Below are positions 13,961 to 25,650 of a stretch of 64,000 nucleotides of DNA, one piece after another. The DNA lies in the NCBI RefSeq assembly GCF_040802235.1, contig NC_133167.1:2309001-2373000 (forward strand), given 5' to 3'. Made by a program: the position numbers and the translations under genes. This DNA is from Manis javanica. Lineage: Eukaryota > Chordata > Mammalia > Pholidota > Manidae. The notes beneath the pieces are model-generated. The model saw nothing but the letters and a program-made list of their open reading frames with translations, made no database searches and was not told where the DNA came from. Position 1 is the stretch's first letter, and every line of letters begins with the position of its first letter.

Positions 13961-14559
13961 GGTCTGGAATTATGTCATCAGTCTTCTCCGGCATACAGGA
14001 CAGGTTGTACCAGACCAAACTCCGTGCCAAAAAATAACAAGAAAAGCTGGGTCCAGTGCAAAGATCCCTGGGAGAAAGGAACCGACCAAAGCGAGTCAAA
14101 TAGTAAGTGCTGCTTCCACCCTCCAGGTATTTGAAGACTCCTAAGCAGCACAGGTTTGAGAGGACTGGAAGCCAAGCAGGAAGTGGCTGCTGTGAGTGAC
14201 AGAAACACATTTTCATGAGTCTCACAGGGCTGAGGGGAAAAAACTGGAGTTCAAGGTACCGAGTCAGCCAAAACCTAGGTGCCTTAAGAGGCAAGGGAAA
14301 TGCGAAGCTGTGAGCCCAGCGCTCTGCACCACTTACCTCAAGGCAATTGCTGATTTGCACAGTGTCCAGAGCTGACAGGCCCTGCAGAAAATGAAATCTG
14401 AGTCTGAAAAGCCAAGCAGACCCTTGGGCACGCTCACTCCACTGTGGGGTGCCTGGAGATCAGGGTGCACCAAATGCCACCAGGGAGTAAGGACGACCCA
14501 GAAATAGACTTGGCTTACAAAGGCTAAAAAGCACTTCAAATAAGCTCAATATGTGATTG

Positions 14560-14904
14560 GATTACATTAGTCTCCCCCTAATCAGGCTGCCTGTCACAGT
14601 CAGAAGTAAATCCTCTCTAAAAGAAGGTAACATCATTCAGAGCTACATCAGTTTATGACTACAATGTCCAACATTCGATCAAAACTTACCAGACACACTG
14701 GACACTGGATCAAAAGAAAAAAGTCACAAGAGAACGATACTGTGGAAACAACTCAAATGTCTACCAACAGAATGAATATATAAAATATAGTACATCTGGA
14801 GAGTATCAAAGCCTAATTTGGCTACCCAGAAAATGAACTAAGATACAATATGAAGAAGAACTTCCAACATCAGCCCTCTCTGGAAGACTCATACCAGAAG
14901 ATGA
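14560..14904. other. Diverged L1- or ERV-like sequence upstream of env
   Basis: AT-rich sequence. The part with 'ctcaaatgtctaccaacag' and 'aatgaatatataaaatatag' looks like L1 3'-region material, but the junction with env cannot be fixed. Confidence 0.35.
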
Positions 14905-15489
14905 TCATCAAAAAACCTCAACAAAGATCCAGGCGATGCTGCAGTTATAGCTGCATTCATCCCACTGGTTCCTGGACTTGCCATTGGAATGAAGAAGGTG
15001 ATATCTAAGCTGGCCTGTGCATACAGTAAAACAACAAGTTTGACTGGATCTATACTGTTGGAACTCAACCAAGAATTAGGAGAAGTGCAAGTTGTAGCGC
15101 TCCAAAATCTTACAATTACAGACTATCTACTGTTAAAAGAACATATGGGATGTGAACAGTCCCCAGGAATGGGTTGTTTTAATTTGTCTGATTTCTCTCA
15201 GACTGTTCAAGTACAGTTGGACAATATCCATCATATCATAGGCAAATTTTCACAAATGCCTAGGATGTCTAACTGGTTTTCTTGGTTAGCCTGGATATGG
15301 CTGGTAATTATAGATCTGTTTTGGTTATGTAACTGTATTCCTATTATGTTAATGTGTGTGCACAATTTAACTAGTAGTTTAAAACCTATACATGCTTATG
15401 TTACTCTACAAGAAGATATGTCAAAGAAATCAATCTTCCCATGTTTTCTTCCGCCTGCTACTTCTATAGCTTTTCTTCTGCCTTCCTAA
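14905..15489 (+). pseudogene. Endogenous retrovirus env, transmembrane subunit remnant
   Basis: An uninterrupted frame of 195 codons before the stop (14,905 to the stop at 15,487-15,489; first Met at 14,989). It starts with a hydrophobic stretch like a fusion peptide, followed by a heptad-rich segment. Next comes a 'LQN...YLLL' region and a C-x6-GC motif, in the position of the gammaretroviral C-x6-CC with the first Cys of the pair changed to Gly. A strongly hydrophobic membrane anchor (around SNWFSWLAWIWLVIIDLFWL) and a short cytoplasmic tail end it. The surface subunit is missing: about 14,900 is where env similarity stops. The order env, then polypurine tract, then LTR fits a class I ERV 3' end. 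Family unnamed; this is an old 5'-truncated copy, not a functional virus. Confidence 0.8.
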
Positions 15490-15999
15490 TTATTACAACC
15501 CTTAAATAGAATCATGCCTCATATCGAATTTACCGAGTATCACAATTCCTCCAAGTGATAAAGATACCTCAAGACAAATGCTGGGCATAGAAGCCACAGG
15601 GCATAAATCTGCAAAGAAGTAAAAAGCTAACCTTTTCAAAGAATATTGCTTCTCTCTCACTTACCAACTTTACATTTCCCTGTATGGCCCCAGAAGATGA
15701 CTTGTTAGCCAGAGACGGGTAAGATTCCTCAAGGGAGGAACAACCTAAGACAGGCACAGTCGCAGGGGGGCCATCAGGTGAGAAATTGGGGATCAACAGA
15801 GGTGAGGCTTAGAACCTCACCCCCCCTGCTTTGAGAGAAATCTTCTGCATCCGTGGATGTTTTATTGCCCATGTCTAGCTTGGATTAACACATAGTCTAC
15901 AGGCACACACCTGATCATCTACAATTGCCCTCTTACAGCACTAAAGTATGTTTTCTACCTTTATCTTGCATCTACCTACCACTTCAGCATTTTATTAAA

Positions 16000-16022
16000 A
16001 ATAATAATAATAATAATAATAA
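16000..16022. repeat. (AAT)n microsatellite
   Basis: About seven AAT units just before the polypurine tract. Confidence 0.9.
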
Positions 16023-16031
16023 AGGGAGAAA
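16021..16031 (+). other. Polypurine tract before the ERV 3' LTR
   Basis: AAAGGGAGAAA directly precedes a TGTGGGATCC start, the usual arrangement of a retroviral plus-strand primer and the first bases of U3. Confidence 0.7.
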
Positions 16032-16355
16032 TGTGGGATCCACATATAAATCAAGTATAAAAATCAAATGAATATTCATATTTGACCTGATTGTTTATAG
16101 TTCATAATGCGTGATCAAAACCAGAAGTTTCTGTGATGACTGCCCTTGCACTGCTCACCATGTAAGAACTTATTCACTGTGTAAGAATTTGTTCACCATG
16201 TAAGAACTTGTTCGTTATGCTTCGGAAGATTGGAGACTGACGAGAATTAGGCTTGGGGTGGATTAATGATTGTGCATTGAGCATTGATTCCCCTATACAG
16301 AATTTTATTGTTGTTAACAACCATTTGATTAATAAATATGAGAGAAGCCTTCTCA
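16032..16355 (+). repeat. ERV 3' LTR
   Basis: Begins TGTGGG after the polypurine tract and ends near TTCTCA before a (TA)n run. Carries AATAAA at 16,331-16,336 close to its 3' end. Three direct 19-base repeats sit in U3 (see separate entry). At about 324 bases the LTR is short but may be complete. No second LTR was seen upstream. Confidence 0.7.
16156..16212 (+). repeat. Three tandem 19-base repeats inside the ERV LTR
   Basis: Units at 16,156-16,174, 16,175-16,193 and 16,194-16,212 share CAC-ATGTAAGAA-TT-TT with two or three differences each. U3 repeats of this kind in retroviral LTRs are often enhancer elements. Confidence 0.85.
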
Positions 16356-16357
16356 AA

Positions 16358-16380
16358 ATATATATATATATATATATATA
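16358..16380. repeat. (TA)n microsatellite
   Basis: About 11 TA units, directly after the end of the ERV LTR. Confidence 0.9.
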
Positions 16381-16384
16381 GTAC

Positions 16385-19300
16385 ATTTGTACAATGGATT
16401 GCTGCACAAGAATACAAAAAAAAAAGCTACTGCTACACAAAACACCATGAATAAATGTCTGACTATTGAATAAACAACTTAGATACAAGAGAGCACATAC
16501 CACGGGATCCATGCATAAGAAATTCAACAATACACAAAAGTAATTCATGGTGACAGGGATTTTAAAAAAGGCTATATTTGAGGGAAATATCAAAAGCAAG
16601 GGACACAAGGTAGGCTTCAGGGTGCTAGAAACATAAAACATACTTACATGGGTGATTACTACTTGGATATGAAGATAGATGATATAGATTGGTACAGGTA
16701 TAGATACGCTTAAGGAACGTATTTGATAAGCTTCATCATGGGGGCAGCAAACATGGAGGACTCTGAACCATCATAGAAGAAAAAGGAGAAAGTGGATGTA
16801 GCTGGGAAGGGATATGGGATTGAGCAGATTTTAGGGTTTTTTATGGAAGAAAGTTGGGCTTCCATTCAAGGGTCAAAAAAGTTTACTCTACCTCTCAATG
16901 GAGAAACTGAAACGCCACATGACAGGCGATGTAGATATGGGAAAGGGTGAGAAAATAGGACCAGACCTCGTTCCTGAATCCCAGAACGCTACATCCAACC
17001 TACCTGTTCCATATTTTTCACTGGGATGTCTCAGATTCAACACTGCCAAAGCCCAAGCTTCATCTGACAGCTCCCCCCTCAGTGAATGACAACATTCTTT
17101 ACCCAGCTGCACGCGGTAGAAATCCTTGATGCCTTCTCCTCTTCCCCACAACTCATTATCCGATCGGCCACCAAATCGGACCCCACTTCCCAAACAACTC
17201 TAAGACCAGCCCGCTTCTCTCCCTTGCCCTCCACCACCCGCCAACCACGACAGCCCCAGCCGCCGGCATCAAAGCCGGTCTCAGGAACCTCTGGTCTCTC
17301 CTGGACACGAAGCTGCTCCCACAGCCAGGACACTTTTAAAAATGCGAGTCCCACTGTGACTGGCCCTGCTTACACTGGCAGGCGGCTTCTCACGGCTCTT
17401 GGGATAAGGAGCGCTCCCGGCGTCCACCTGCTCGCCTCAGCAGGCCCCTTGCTCCTCTGTGCCCTCAGGTGGCTGGGGGCCCTACCACCCCAGGCCTCTC
17501 ACGAGCACACCCTTCGTCCACCCTCAGGCCTGCCTCCTCCCCTAGCAGACTCCTCCCAGACATCAGATTTCTGCCACGGGTGCTTCCCGTGGGGACCCCG
17601 TCACCCCTGCCTTAAGGCTCGCTCACTAAACAGTGCTGGGTTCGGCCGGCCCTTGATCATTTCAAGTCTGAGCAGCGGACAACACTCTCGGCCTCCCTCC
17701 GCACGTGAAGAGACAGGGGTCCGGAGGAGTGAAGGGACACGCCGAGGTCACGGGGCTGGAAACAAGCCCCTCTCCTTGGACGAACAGGAGGCTCAGTTCA
17801 CATCTGACTACGGGAGAAAAAAACAACTGGGAAAGCATCTCACTTAGAAAATTATGACACGAAGGAAAAGCAGGTGACAGGGGCTCGTTACCCAAATTTC
17901 TTTCCTCCCTCGCGTTCTTTCTCTCTTCCCCTCCTTCTTCCCCCCTTCCCTGCATTCGGTAGCTGACTTGTCTCCCTTTAAATACTTCCCAAGGAAGCAG
18001 CCTGAACAGGCGTCCCCACAGATTTAGAAATTCTGTGCAATAAACATGTCAAGGGTGAAATAAGACAATGCATTTTCTCAGCCCTACATCAGGCCAAATT
18101 ACATATTAAAGGACCAACATCTGAACAATAAAACACAGAATGAGAGCCACACACGTTTAACTTGTTGGAAGCGTGGCTGAGATCTGGGTGAATGGAGCGG
18201 GTGGTAGAGCTAAAATTGTCATTCTCCAAAGGCTCCCTACATGGGGCACAAATCTGCTTGGACCACCCCCACCCCCAACCTCCGCCCACCAGAGCTGACC
18301 CAAACCCTAGGAGGCTGATCACTGACAAACGACCCTGTCCTGCGTAGTAATAGCCTGCATTGGGCCTGCGCAGAGTTCCTCCACCACAGGACAGAGGCCC
18401 TGAGGGCTGCCCATCCCTGGGGCTCTGGAAGCCATTCTTTTCCTAGCTCTGTGCTGGATACAATGTACCTGCCAGACTAAATGGAGAACTGTGATCACCC
18501 AGACCCCAAACAGACCAGCTTGGCGAGGCCACCAGCACAGCCACGCCCTGGGAGCCCAGAAGGGCGGGTCGGTCCCCGCACCCACGGAGCCCAGGCGCTC
18601 GGACGGCTCACTCCCAGGGATGGTAAGTGACCGGGTCGTCTCCATCTCGTTCAGCAGGGGCACATAAACTCATTCCTCCCATTGGTGTCTTTAGTTTTTA
18701 ACTTTTTTAAACTCTCTAATTTAGCTGAAATGACTCAAAGTACCTGAAAATCCTCCTCTATCCAAACACCAGTGTGCATTTTGTTGCTCCATCAATGACC
18801 AGCACTTTGTTTCCTGAACTTTTGTGATGTTAGAAGACAGTGCAGAGATCTCCCAGAGGCTTTCAACACTCAGCACTGGCTCTGGGTCTGCGAAATGCCA
18901 CAGGAGCCCTGCATCCCCTCCAAGCCTGCCCTGGACAAAGCCAGGGCCCAGCCAGAGGACGAGGTGCAAGCCATCCTCAGGGCCTCTGCCCCCAGTACAT
19001 CCCATGACAAGCTAGTGTCAGAGCTGGATGACATGCGAAATTGATTTAGATTTTAAGGGCCTTTGGGGGAAAATATAATTGTTTCTAGAGACAAACCAGG
19101 CATGGGCAATGACCTGTGATGTGGTGATCCCAAGGTCTTGTGCTGTTCCATTGCTTGTGACAGCTGGATTCAAGTTTGCACACAAAGTCCCCACGCTCTA
19201 ATCACCAGAGCAAATTCAATTTCCCCACTCCCAAGAGCCTTCCCTAATTTTGATTTTTGCCATCACAGACAAAAATGGGGAATGCCAAATATGTTTAGAG

Positions 19301-19738
19301 TCATTCACCAGAGACTTCAGTCTCTCCCCTTGATTTGAAAATGAGGAAACCAGGACCCAAAGCATAAAAGACCTGCCCCAAACTAGAGGCCCAGCTTGCC
19401 CAGACCTAGAGTCCCCAAAGCCCTCCTGGCAGGTTCTTCGTCCAAGAAGAATTCCCTTCAGGGTGGGTGCACTCATATCCTGCAACAGGAAGACTCTAGA
19501 GAGATCAAAGACCGTGACCAGCCCCTGGTGCCTGCTCCTTGTCAGTCCTGGCTCTGTAATCACACTGCTCTTGTTTTTATCCCACTTTCCATGAAGATTA
19601 ATATAATGCTTGAGATTTAAGGTACTTTTAAGTATCACTGACAAGGCAACAGTGGGTTTAGGATTTCCCGAGATAGTTGGCAATCTATGACATAGACTTA
19701 GTCTAAAGCAAATCAATGCACATGTGTGTGTGCGCACG

Positions 19739-19774
<36 letters not shown>

Positions 19775-19980
19775 TACACACCAAAAGTGGTATCAGAGGA
19801 AACCTCATGGGGTCAGGACTTTCACCACTGCCAATGTAATGAAGTGACTACTTTGCCACCCAACACCCTTATGATTTCAGGGGAGTCATCCTCTTTATCC
19901 CTCAGGGTGTCCACAGAGGCCAAGAGAGGAACCCAGGCTTCCACCACACCTGACAGTAATAAGGCAACACTCCCTTCTCC
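16385..19980. other. Non-coding sequence, 16.4-20.0 kb
   Basis: No gene recognised. A GC-rich part at 17.1-17.8 kb gives a 253-codon open frame without any familiar motif. A MIR-like stretch may lie near 19,340-19,400, and a CA microsatellite at 19,719-19,769. Confidence 0.6.
19719..19769. repeat. (TG)n-(CA)n inverted dinucleotide repeat
   Basis: CATGTGTGTGTGCGCACGCACG then CA units: a TG run joined at GCGC to a CA run, so the sequence is both purine-pyrimidine alternating and partly self-complementary. Confidence 0.9.
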
Positions 19981-19999
19981 CAGTAAGGATGTGTCAAAG

Positions 20000-21010
20000 G
20001 TTGCCTGCTAAAATAGATTCAGATTAAATCCTGAACACCCAAAATGTCCAGGATACAAATAAAAATCATTCATCATACCAAGAAACAGGAAAATCTCAAC
20101 TTGAATGAAAAAAGATGGCCAATAGACACCAACACCAAGATGACACACAATGGAATTATCAGACAAGGATTTTAAAGCAGCCATCACAACAATGCTTCAA
20201 CAAGGAATTATAAACACACTTGAAATAAATGAAGAAATAGAATCCTCAGCAAAGAAAAAGATATGTAGCAGAAACTAATAGAAATTTTAGAACTGAAAAA
20301 ATAAAAAGCAAAGTTTTTTAAGCTCACCGAACAGCCCACAGCAGAAAAGAGAAGGCAGAGGAAATAACTGGTAATGTGGAAGAGAAAACAACAGATGACC
20401 AGTCTGGACACTGAGAAAAAACAGACTAAGAAAAATATAACAGCACCTCAGGAACCTGTGGGACTGTAATGAAAGATGCGACATTCATGTCGTCAGAGTC
20501 CTGGAAAGAGGGAAAGAATGACAAAGTATTCAAAGGGACAGTGGCTGAAATTTCCCCAAATTTGGCAAAAAAAAAAAAAACCCACAAACCTACAGATTCA
20601 AGAAGCTAAGCAAACAACAAACAGGATAAAGCCAAAGAATCCACACCAAGACACATCATGATGAAACTCCTGAGAACTAAGGACAAAGAGCAGATCTGGA
20701 GAGCAGCAAGAGAGAAACAGCACCTCACTTACACCAATTTGAATGACGTGATTTCTCATCAGAAACCACGGAGGCCAGAGGAAGTGGAGCAATATTTATC
20801 AAAAGCTGAAAGAAAAGAACTATCAGTGAAAATGCCCTTCAAAAATGAAGGGCAAATCAAACTCTCAGTTGAAGGAAAGCTGAATTTGTCACCAGCAGAC
20901 CTGTCCTAAAGAATAGCTAAAGGAAGCTCTTAAAGTGGAAAGGAAATGAGAAAAGATCTTGGAACATCAGGAAGAAAAACAGAAAAAGTAAAAATGTATA
21001 AAAATACAAT
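20000..21010 (+). mobile_element. Old HAL1/L1 element, ORF1-type copy (second)
   Basis: Around 20,658-20,909 the frame reads, from MMKLLRTKDKEQIWRAAREK onward, like the L1 ORF1p C-terminal domain, including the equivalents of 'AAREK', 'E...R..W' and the final 'SPADLS' block. The upstream 20,040-20,400 resembles the coiled-coil part with repeated ETNEEIE-like residues. No ORF2 follows, which favours HAL1. It matches the 4.2-5.7 kb copy in family and orientation. Confidence 0.75.
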
Positions 21011-21284
21011 AAATCAGACTTTCGGAAAATATTTTGCTAAACATGTTTTTTTCAGGCTTTTACCTTGGTTACCGTCATCAGATGCATGGATGGTGGGCAC
21101 CTGGGAAATCACTGATACCTCTTAGATTTTTTTTTGTAAAGCTAATTGAGAAAAGTTTAATTTAGGCTTATGAATGAAACACAATATCTTTCTGATTACT
21201 TTGTCTTTTCAAAACATTCCATCCCTATTTATGTCAGATTTCCTACTGACAGAATTACATATTGATAAAAACTTTCATCTTATT

Positions 21285-21450
21285 CCCAAATTTATTCCAA
21301 ATAAAATTGCCAGACTTGGCAAATAAAAATATAGAATGACAAGTAAATTTAAATATTACATGAAATATAATTACACTGAAAGTTATTCGGCATTTCTCTG
21401 AAATTTACATTTCAATAGGCGCCCTGTATTTAGTATGGAAACCCTACAGA
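21285..21450 (+). repeat. Old unnamed interspersed repeat, copy 1
   Basis: The stretch with 'aaaattgccagacttggcaaat' and ending 'ggcgccctgtatttag...ggaaacccta' belongs to a family also seen at about 24,890-24,995 (opposite strand) and 27,045-27,150. The family is known from many mammals, but I could not name it securely. Confidence 0.45.
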
Positions 21451-23880
21451 AACCAAGTCCTCAGTGTCTGTAGGTCACAAGCTCTTCCTGAGTCGAAGCA
21501 ACTCTTCTCATTCTCAAGAACTTGATGAGGGGTCTGCCCATCTCAATATCATCAATCCTGAACAGTAAATTAAGAACTTCTTTAGAAATGTCCCGTTTCC
21601 ATACATTAGTAAGTCCTCGGCCTTTTAAAGCTTTAATTCTTAAGGGTAAACATGGTCTGGTCTTAGGGACTTTGGAGAAGAAATAAAGGCTTTAAAGCCC
21701 CTGCCAGGCAGAGGCCAGCTGGGGGAATCTACCAGGCCGGCCCTCTGAGCACACCTCACCCTGGCCATTGACCTGCTCATGGTCTCTGAACACCTCTTCC
21801 AAGCCCTCGAGGCATGAGGACCCTGAACTTGTACTCAGATCTTCACAACAAATGCCTGGGAGTGGGGTCGCAGGTCTTGGGAGTACAGGGGCACCACCCA
21901 GCCTGGAGGAAAGAGAAGTGGTCTGAGACGGGGTGGGGGTAGCCCTGAGAGGGCTCCTGGCACAACCCGTGGGGAGGAGGGTAGGGTGAGCGCTGGGGGC
22001 GGGGGGAGACGGCTAAGTGGCCCCATGTGCCCGGCGGAGCGGGAGCAGCAGTGGGGCCGTTGAGGGGCCCAAATCTCTGAGGAGGCCGGAGAGGATGGCG
22101 AGGGCAGCGGGGACCTCCCAAGGCGTCTCCAGGGGCAGATGGGAGGTGGAACCACCTTCCGGAAAGCTCCTCCCGGCTGCGGGTGAAGGACGGAGCAGGG
22201 CACAGCAGACAGGGGGCAGGGCATGCTGTCCCAGCTGCAGGGGAGTACCCAGAGGTGGACACCAGGAGGGCAGGATGGGAGAAGTAGGGACAAAGGGTAG
22301 TGCAAGGGATAGAGGGACCCCCCAAGTCCTGCTCGGCAGGTTCTTTCCCTCGGCAGCGTCTCTGACCCCTGCCCAGAGCAGGCATGGGCTGGGGCCCACG
22401 TCGCCGCAGCAGCGCATCAGGAAGGCGGGAGCGAGCCGGACTTGCCGATGCTCATCTACAAAGCTTCCCAAGGTCTGTCCCCAGGCCACATGCCGTTACT
22501 TGCATATTAAGAAGGGTTCTGTCTCACACACCTAGAATTGTATGTGTTACAAGCCATGAAAGGTGAGCTCTCAGGGTTTCAGGGTCCTGGGCCCTTCAGG
22601 TGCTCCAGAGCCACCCTAGAACCTCAGCTCCCCACAGCTCAGCTGATGGTCCTGAAGCAGGATGCATATCCCATTTGGACTTCTAAGCCATAAATACACA
22701 TTTTGCAAACCCCGTCCCCTGGGCCACTGATTGTGAAGCCAGACACCCCAGGGAGAAAAGGAATCTCAGGGAACCACTTGTCCAGGGAACCAGTTGCCCC
22801 GGACCAGGAGTGACTGGGTCTCAGCAAGGGGCTCTGTGGAGGCTACTTCAATCCACAAAAAGAATTCATTTTTGTTGAAACACATCATTCACTCATTCAC
22901 TCATTCAACGAGCTCTACAAAGCACCCACCATAAGCCAGGCCCAGGGGAGGAGCCAGGGACACAGCAGACAGGGTGGGACGCTCCTTCAAATCAAAGGGC
23001 ACCGGGCTCCCTGGGAAACACTGGTTACTATTCCAACCTGTGTCCCAAGCACTGTGACGTTCAGGGGTGAGCAGCCAGGTAGAGCAGGGGGCCCGGGGCT
23101 TAGTCCTGCTCCACCACATAAGCCTCGGCATCTGTGGGGAAAGCCACACTGGGCTGAAGTCCACTGCAGCCAGGAAGGCCAAAGCCAGCGTCCGTCTCAC
23201 AGGGCTGCCCTCCACAGCCGAGGCGTGGAGCCTCATCTGGAACCCGGCCCTCACACGGTGGCTCAGGGAGCTAGGCTGGGGGACCCTCCCTGGAGGGCAG
23301 AGGCTGGAAAGGGGCCGGAGGGTGAGGGCTCATGCTTCATCCTTCCAGAAACAGTGCTGCCGCTCCGCCCCTTCCTGCAGCAGGAGGAGGAACCTCACAC
23401 GGGTCAGAATCTGGGAGCTGGGAGGCCCCCGGCAGAAGCCCAGAATCCACAGAATTCAAATGCCAGGAACACAGTGGAACTCAAGGTTTCTGGTCTGAAA
23501 TCTAATCTTCAGGAAATAGTTTTGTAATAGTTTTCTGTTGGAAGCTATCAACCGAACAGCTTAAATCCAAGAGAACCTGCTCCCATCAGGTCTATGTTGC
23601 CCCGACCCCCACCCGCCGAAGGTGAGGCACTTAAGGATCACATGACACTTCTCTCCTGATTTTTTAAAAGGCTACATGAGAGTGAGTCACATAGGAGAAG
23701 CGTGGGGTGGTCCAGGCCATCTACTGTGTGGAAAAGGTAACTGAGTAATGAGAACATGGCGTCCCTTCAGTTCCAGGGGACACAGCTGTTCACATCTTAC
23801 TATCTCTGAGGCCGAGATGCATCCCACAGTCAATGGGAGTGAACGCCTGTGACTGCATGTTTCATGACTCACCTACCAGC
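21450..23880. other. Non-coding sequence, 21.4-23.9 kb
   Basis: Unique DNA with a GC-rich part at 21.9-22.5 kb. No gene recognised; overlapping frames on both strands of the GC-rich part show no family. The TTCA-type repeat at 22,886-22,910 may be the edge of an L2-like fragment. Confidence 0.6.
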
Positions 23881-23884
23881 ACAG

Positions 23885-24035
23885 GCGTGCTGGGCGCAGC
23901 GACGTGTGGGCCATGCAGCTTGCTAAGCATTTGATATGCACTGTGTCATTTATCTCTCACAGTACCCCAGTATGCACCTCACACTGGTCGCCCCACTTTG
24001 CAGATGGGGAAATAGAAGCTCAGAATGTCACACAG
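23885..24035 (+). repeat. MIR SINE fragment
   Basis: Matches MIR in order: 'ctaagcatttgatatgcact' then 'catttatctctcacagtacc' then 'ttgcagatggggaaatagaag' and 'gtcacacagca'. Confidence 0.75.
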
Positions 24036-24194
24036 CACCCCTGAGGCCCCTCAGCTGGGGTGGGTTGGAGACACAGTCAGGCCCCACTGGCACCAAAGCC
24101 TCAAGCTCTAACCAGGACGCCATAGCACCACCCACATTCAGAGACGTCGGTGTGGCCGGGAAGCCAGAATTCATGGGGCAGGCACCCTTAAAGC

Positions 24195-24350
24195 CCCTGA
24201 CACACACTCTCCACCCATGTCTTTACAACCCTATCAGGCAGGGACTATTCTTTTCTCCATCTTGCAGATCAAAAGAAACCATAGCACAAAGCTAATCTGA
24301 GGTCTCTCCAGTCAAGTAGTGAGGGGTCAAGGTCAGCCTGCTCTGAATCA
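24195..24350 (+). repeat. MIR SINE fragment
   Basis: 'caaccctatcaggcagggac', 'catcttgcagatcaaaagaaac' (with gap) and 'gtcaagtagtgaggggtcaag' follow the MIR consensus core and 3' half. Confidence 0.6.
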
Positions 24351-24889
24351 AGGCAAAACAGACCTCGAGTTCAAGGCCAGAATTAGGGTCAGTGGAGGAG
24401 GCACCGAGGGCACAAAATTTAAGGAAGCACTCACTCTGCAGGTCCCCCTTGGCTACTTTAGGCTGGGTTCCGCAGGAAGCGGGTTCTGAGACCAAGTTCA
24501 GTGTGCAGAACACATAGGAAGGAGGGCCCTTGGGGCCAACCCCTCTGGAAGGGTGGGGACAGCAGCAGCAGCAGACCTGCCATACAAGACCAGCCCCAGC
24601 TTGGCAAACCTCAGAGCGAGCCCTGGAGCTAGACTGGCCCTTGACATTTGTCTCCTGTTAGACCAAGATGATGGCTTTTATGTCCCTCCACAGACGGTCA
24701 CAGATGTGGGCTATCCTGGCAGGGTGGGCCTTGGCGAGGAGCCTCTGCAGCCAAGGCCACCCCACTGGTCTCGTACTGGCAGGCTGGATGTTTGCCAGCA
24801 CCAGTCAGATGAGCCTGGGTGGGTAGGAGCACCTGTCCCTGGGCCTGTGCCGTGTCCACATCTGCCGCCATGGCCACTTAGTTCATGCA

Positions 24890-24995
24890 CACTTGCCAGA
24901 TAAAATACAAGACACCGTGGCAACTTTGAGTTTTAGATAAAGAACACATTTTCTTTAGTTTAAATATGTCCCAAATACTTTATGGGACTTACTTA
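24890..24995 (-). repeat. Old unnamed interspersed repeat, copy 2
   Basis: 'cttgccagataaaatacaag', then 'gttttagataaagaacac' and 'tatgtcccaaatactttatg' is the opposite-strand form of the family at 21,285 and 27,045. Confidence 0.5.
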
Positions 24996-25034
24996 TACCA
25001 TGGGAACACTTCCCAACCCATTCTGAGGCCAGTT

Positions 25035-25650
25035 ACCCTGATACCAACACCAGACAAAGACACCACAAGGAAACTACAGACCTGTTTCCCTTGCGAACAC
25101 ACATGCAAAACACCTCAACTGAAGGCCAGCAAACCAAGAGCAGCAGCATCAGAGACCCGTACACCACGACCAGCGGGGTCACCCGTTAATGCTGCTTTCA
25201 CCTGCAAAATCAGTGCGATCTACCATATTACTAGAACCATGGATTAAAACCGCATGACCATCCAGACAGATGCAGACAATGCACCTGACAAATTCCAACA
25301 CCCTTTAAATGATATTTTTTAGTTCAGCAAATTAGGAATAGTACGAACTTTCTCACCTGATAAAGACCGTCAACGAAATCTATAGCAAACATCAGACATA
25401 CGTAATGGCGCACACTGGAGGCTTCGCTCTACGATCAGGAACAAAAGACAAGGATGTCCTCTTTCTTCACTTCCGTTCAACACTGTACTGGAGGCTCACA
25501 CCAGGGCACTTAGGCTGAAAAAGAACCATAAGGCGGCCGGATTGGGAAGAAGTAAAACTTCTCTATTTGCAGACGACACGATCCCGTCCAGGTGCTTGCA
25601 GGATGTTAGATCTTGCGCCACAGGAGAAGGTTCTCAAATTGCAGGTCAAA
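25035..25650 (+). mobile_element. Old L1 ORF2 fragment
   Basis: A reverse-transcriptase region is recognisable: PVTLIPTPDKDTTRK near 25,040 (the L1 'LIPKPDKD' motif), a '[11 protein letters not shown]' equivalent near 25,450, and an FADDTI-type YADD equivalent near 25,570. Stops and indels break the frame. Both ends are lost. Confidence 0.75.

Larger units (their letters stand above)
5700..14560. other. Non-coding sequence with simple repeats
   Basis: No coding region is supported. Marked parts are described separately: an LTR-like stretch near 8.2 kb, a GGAT-type repeat, a G-run, a TCAT repeat, a GT-rich block near 12.1 kb, a minus-strand LTR-like repeat near 11.7 kb and a MIR near 13.9 kb. 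The rest is unique sequence of no recognised function. Confidence 0.6.

Noticed and set aside
17086-17847. 253-codon plus-strand open frame
   Set aside because: GC-rich, Ser/Pro/Thr-rich, no motif, no splice-consistent neighbour and a competing frame on the opposite strand.
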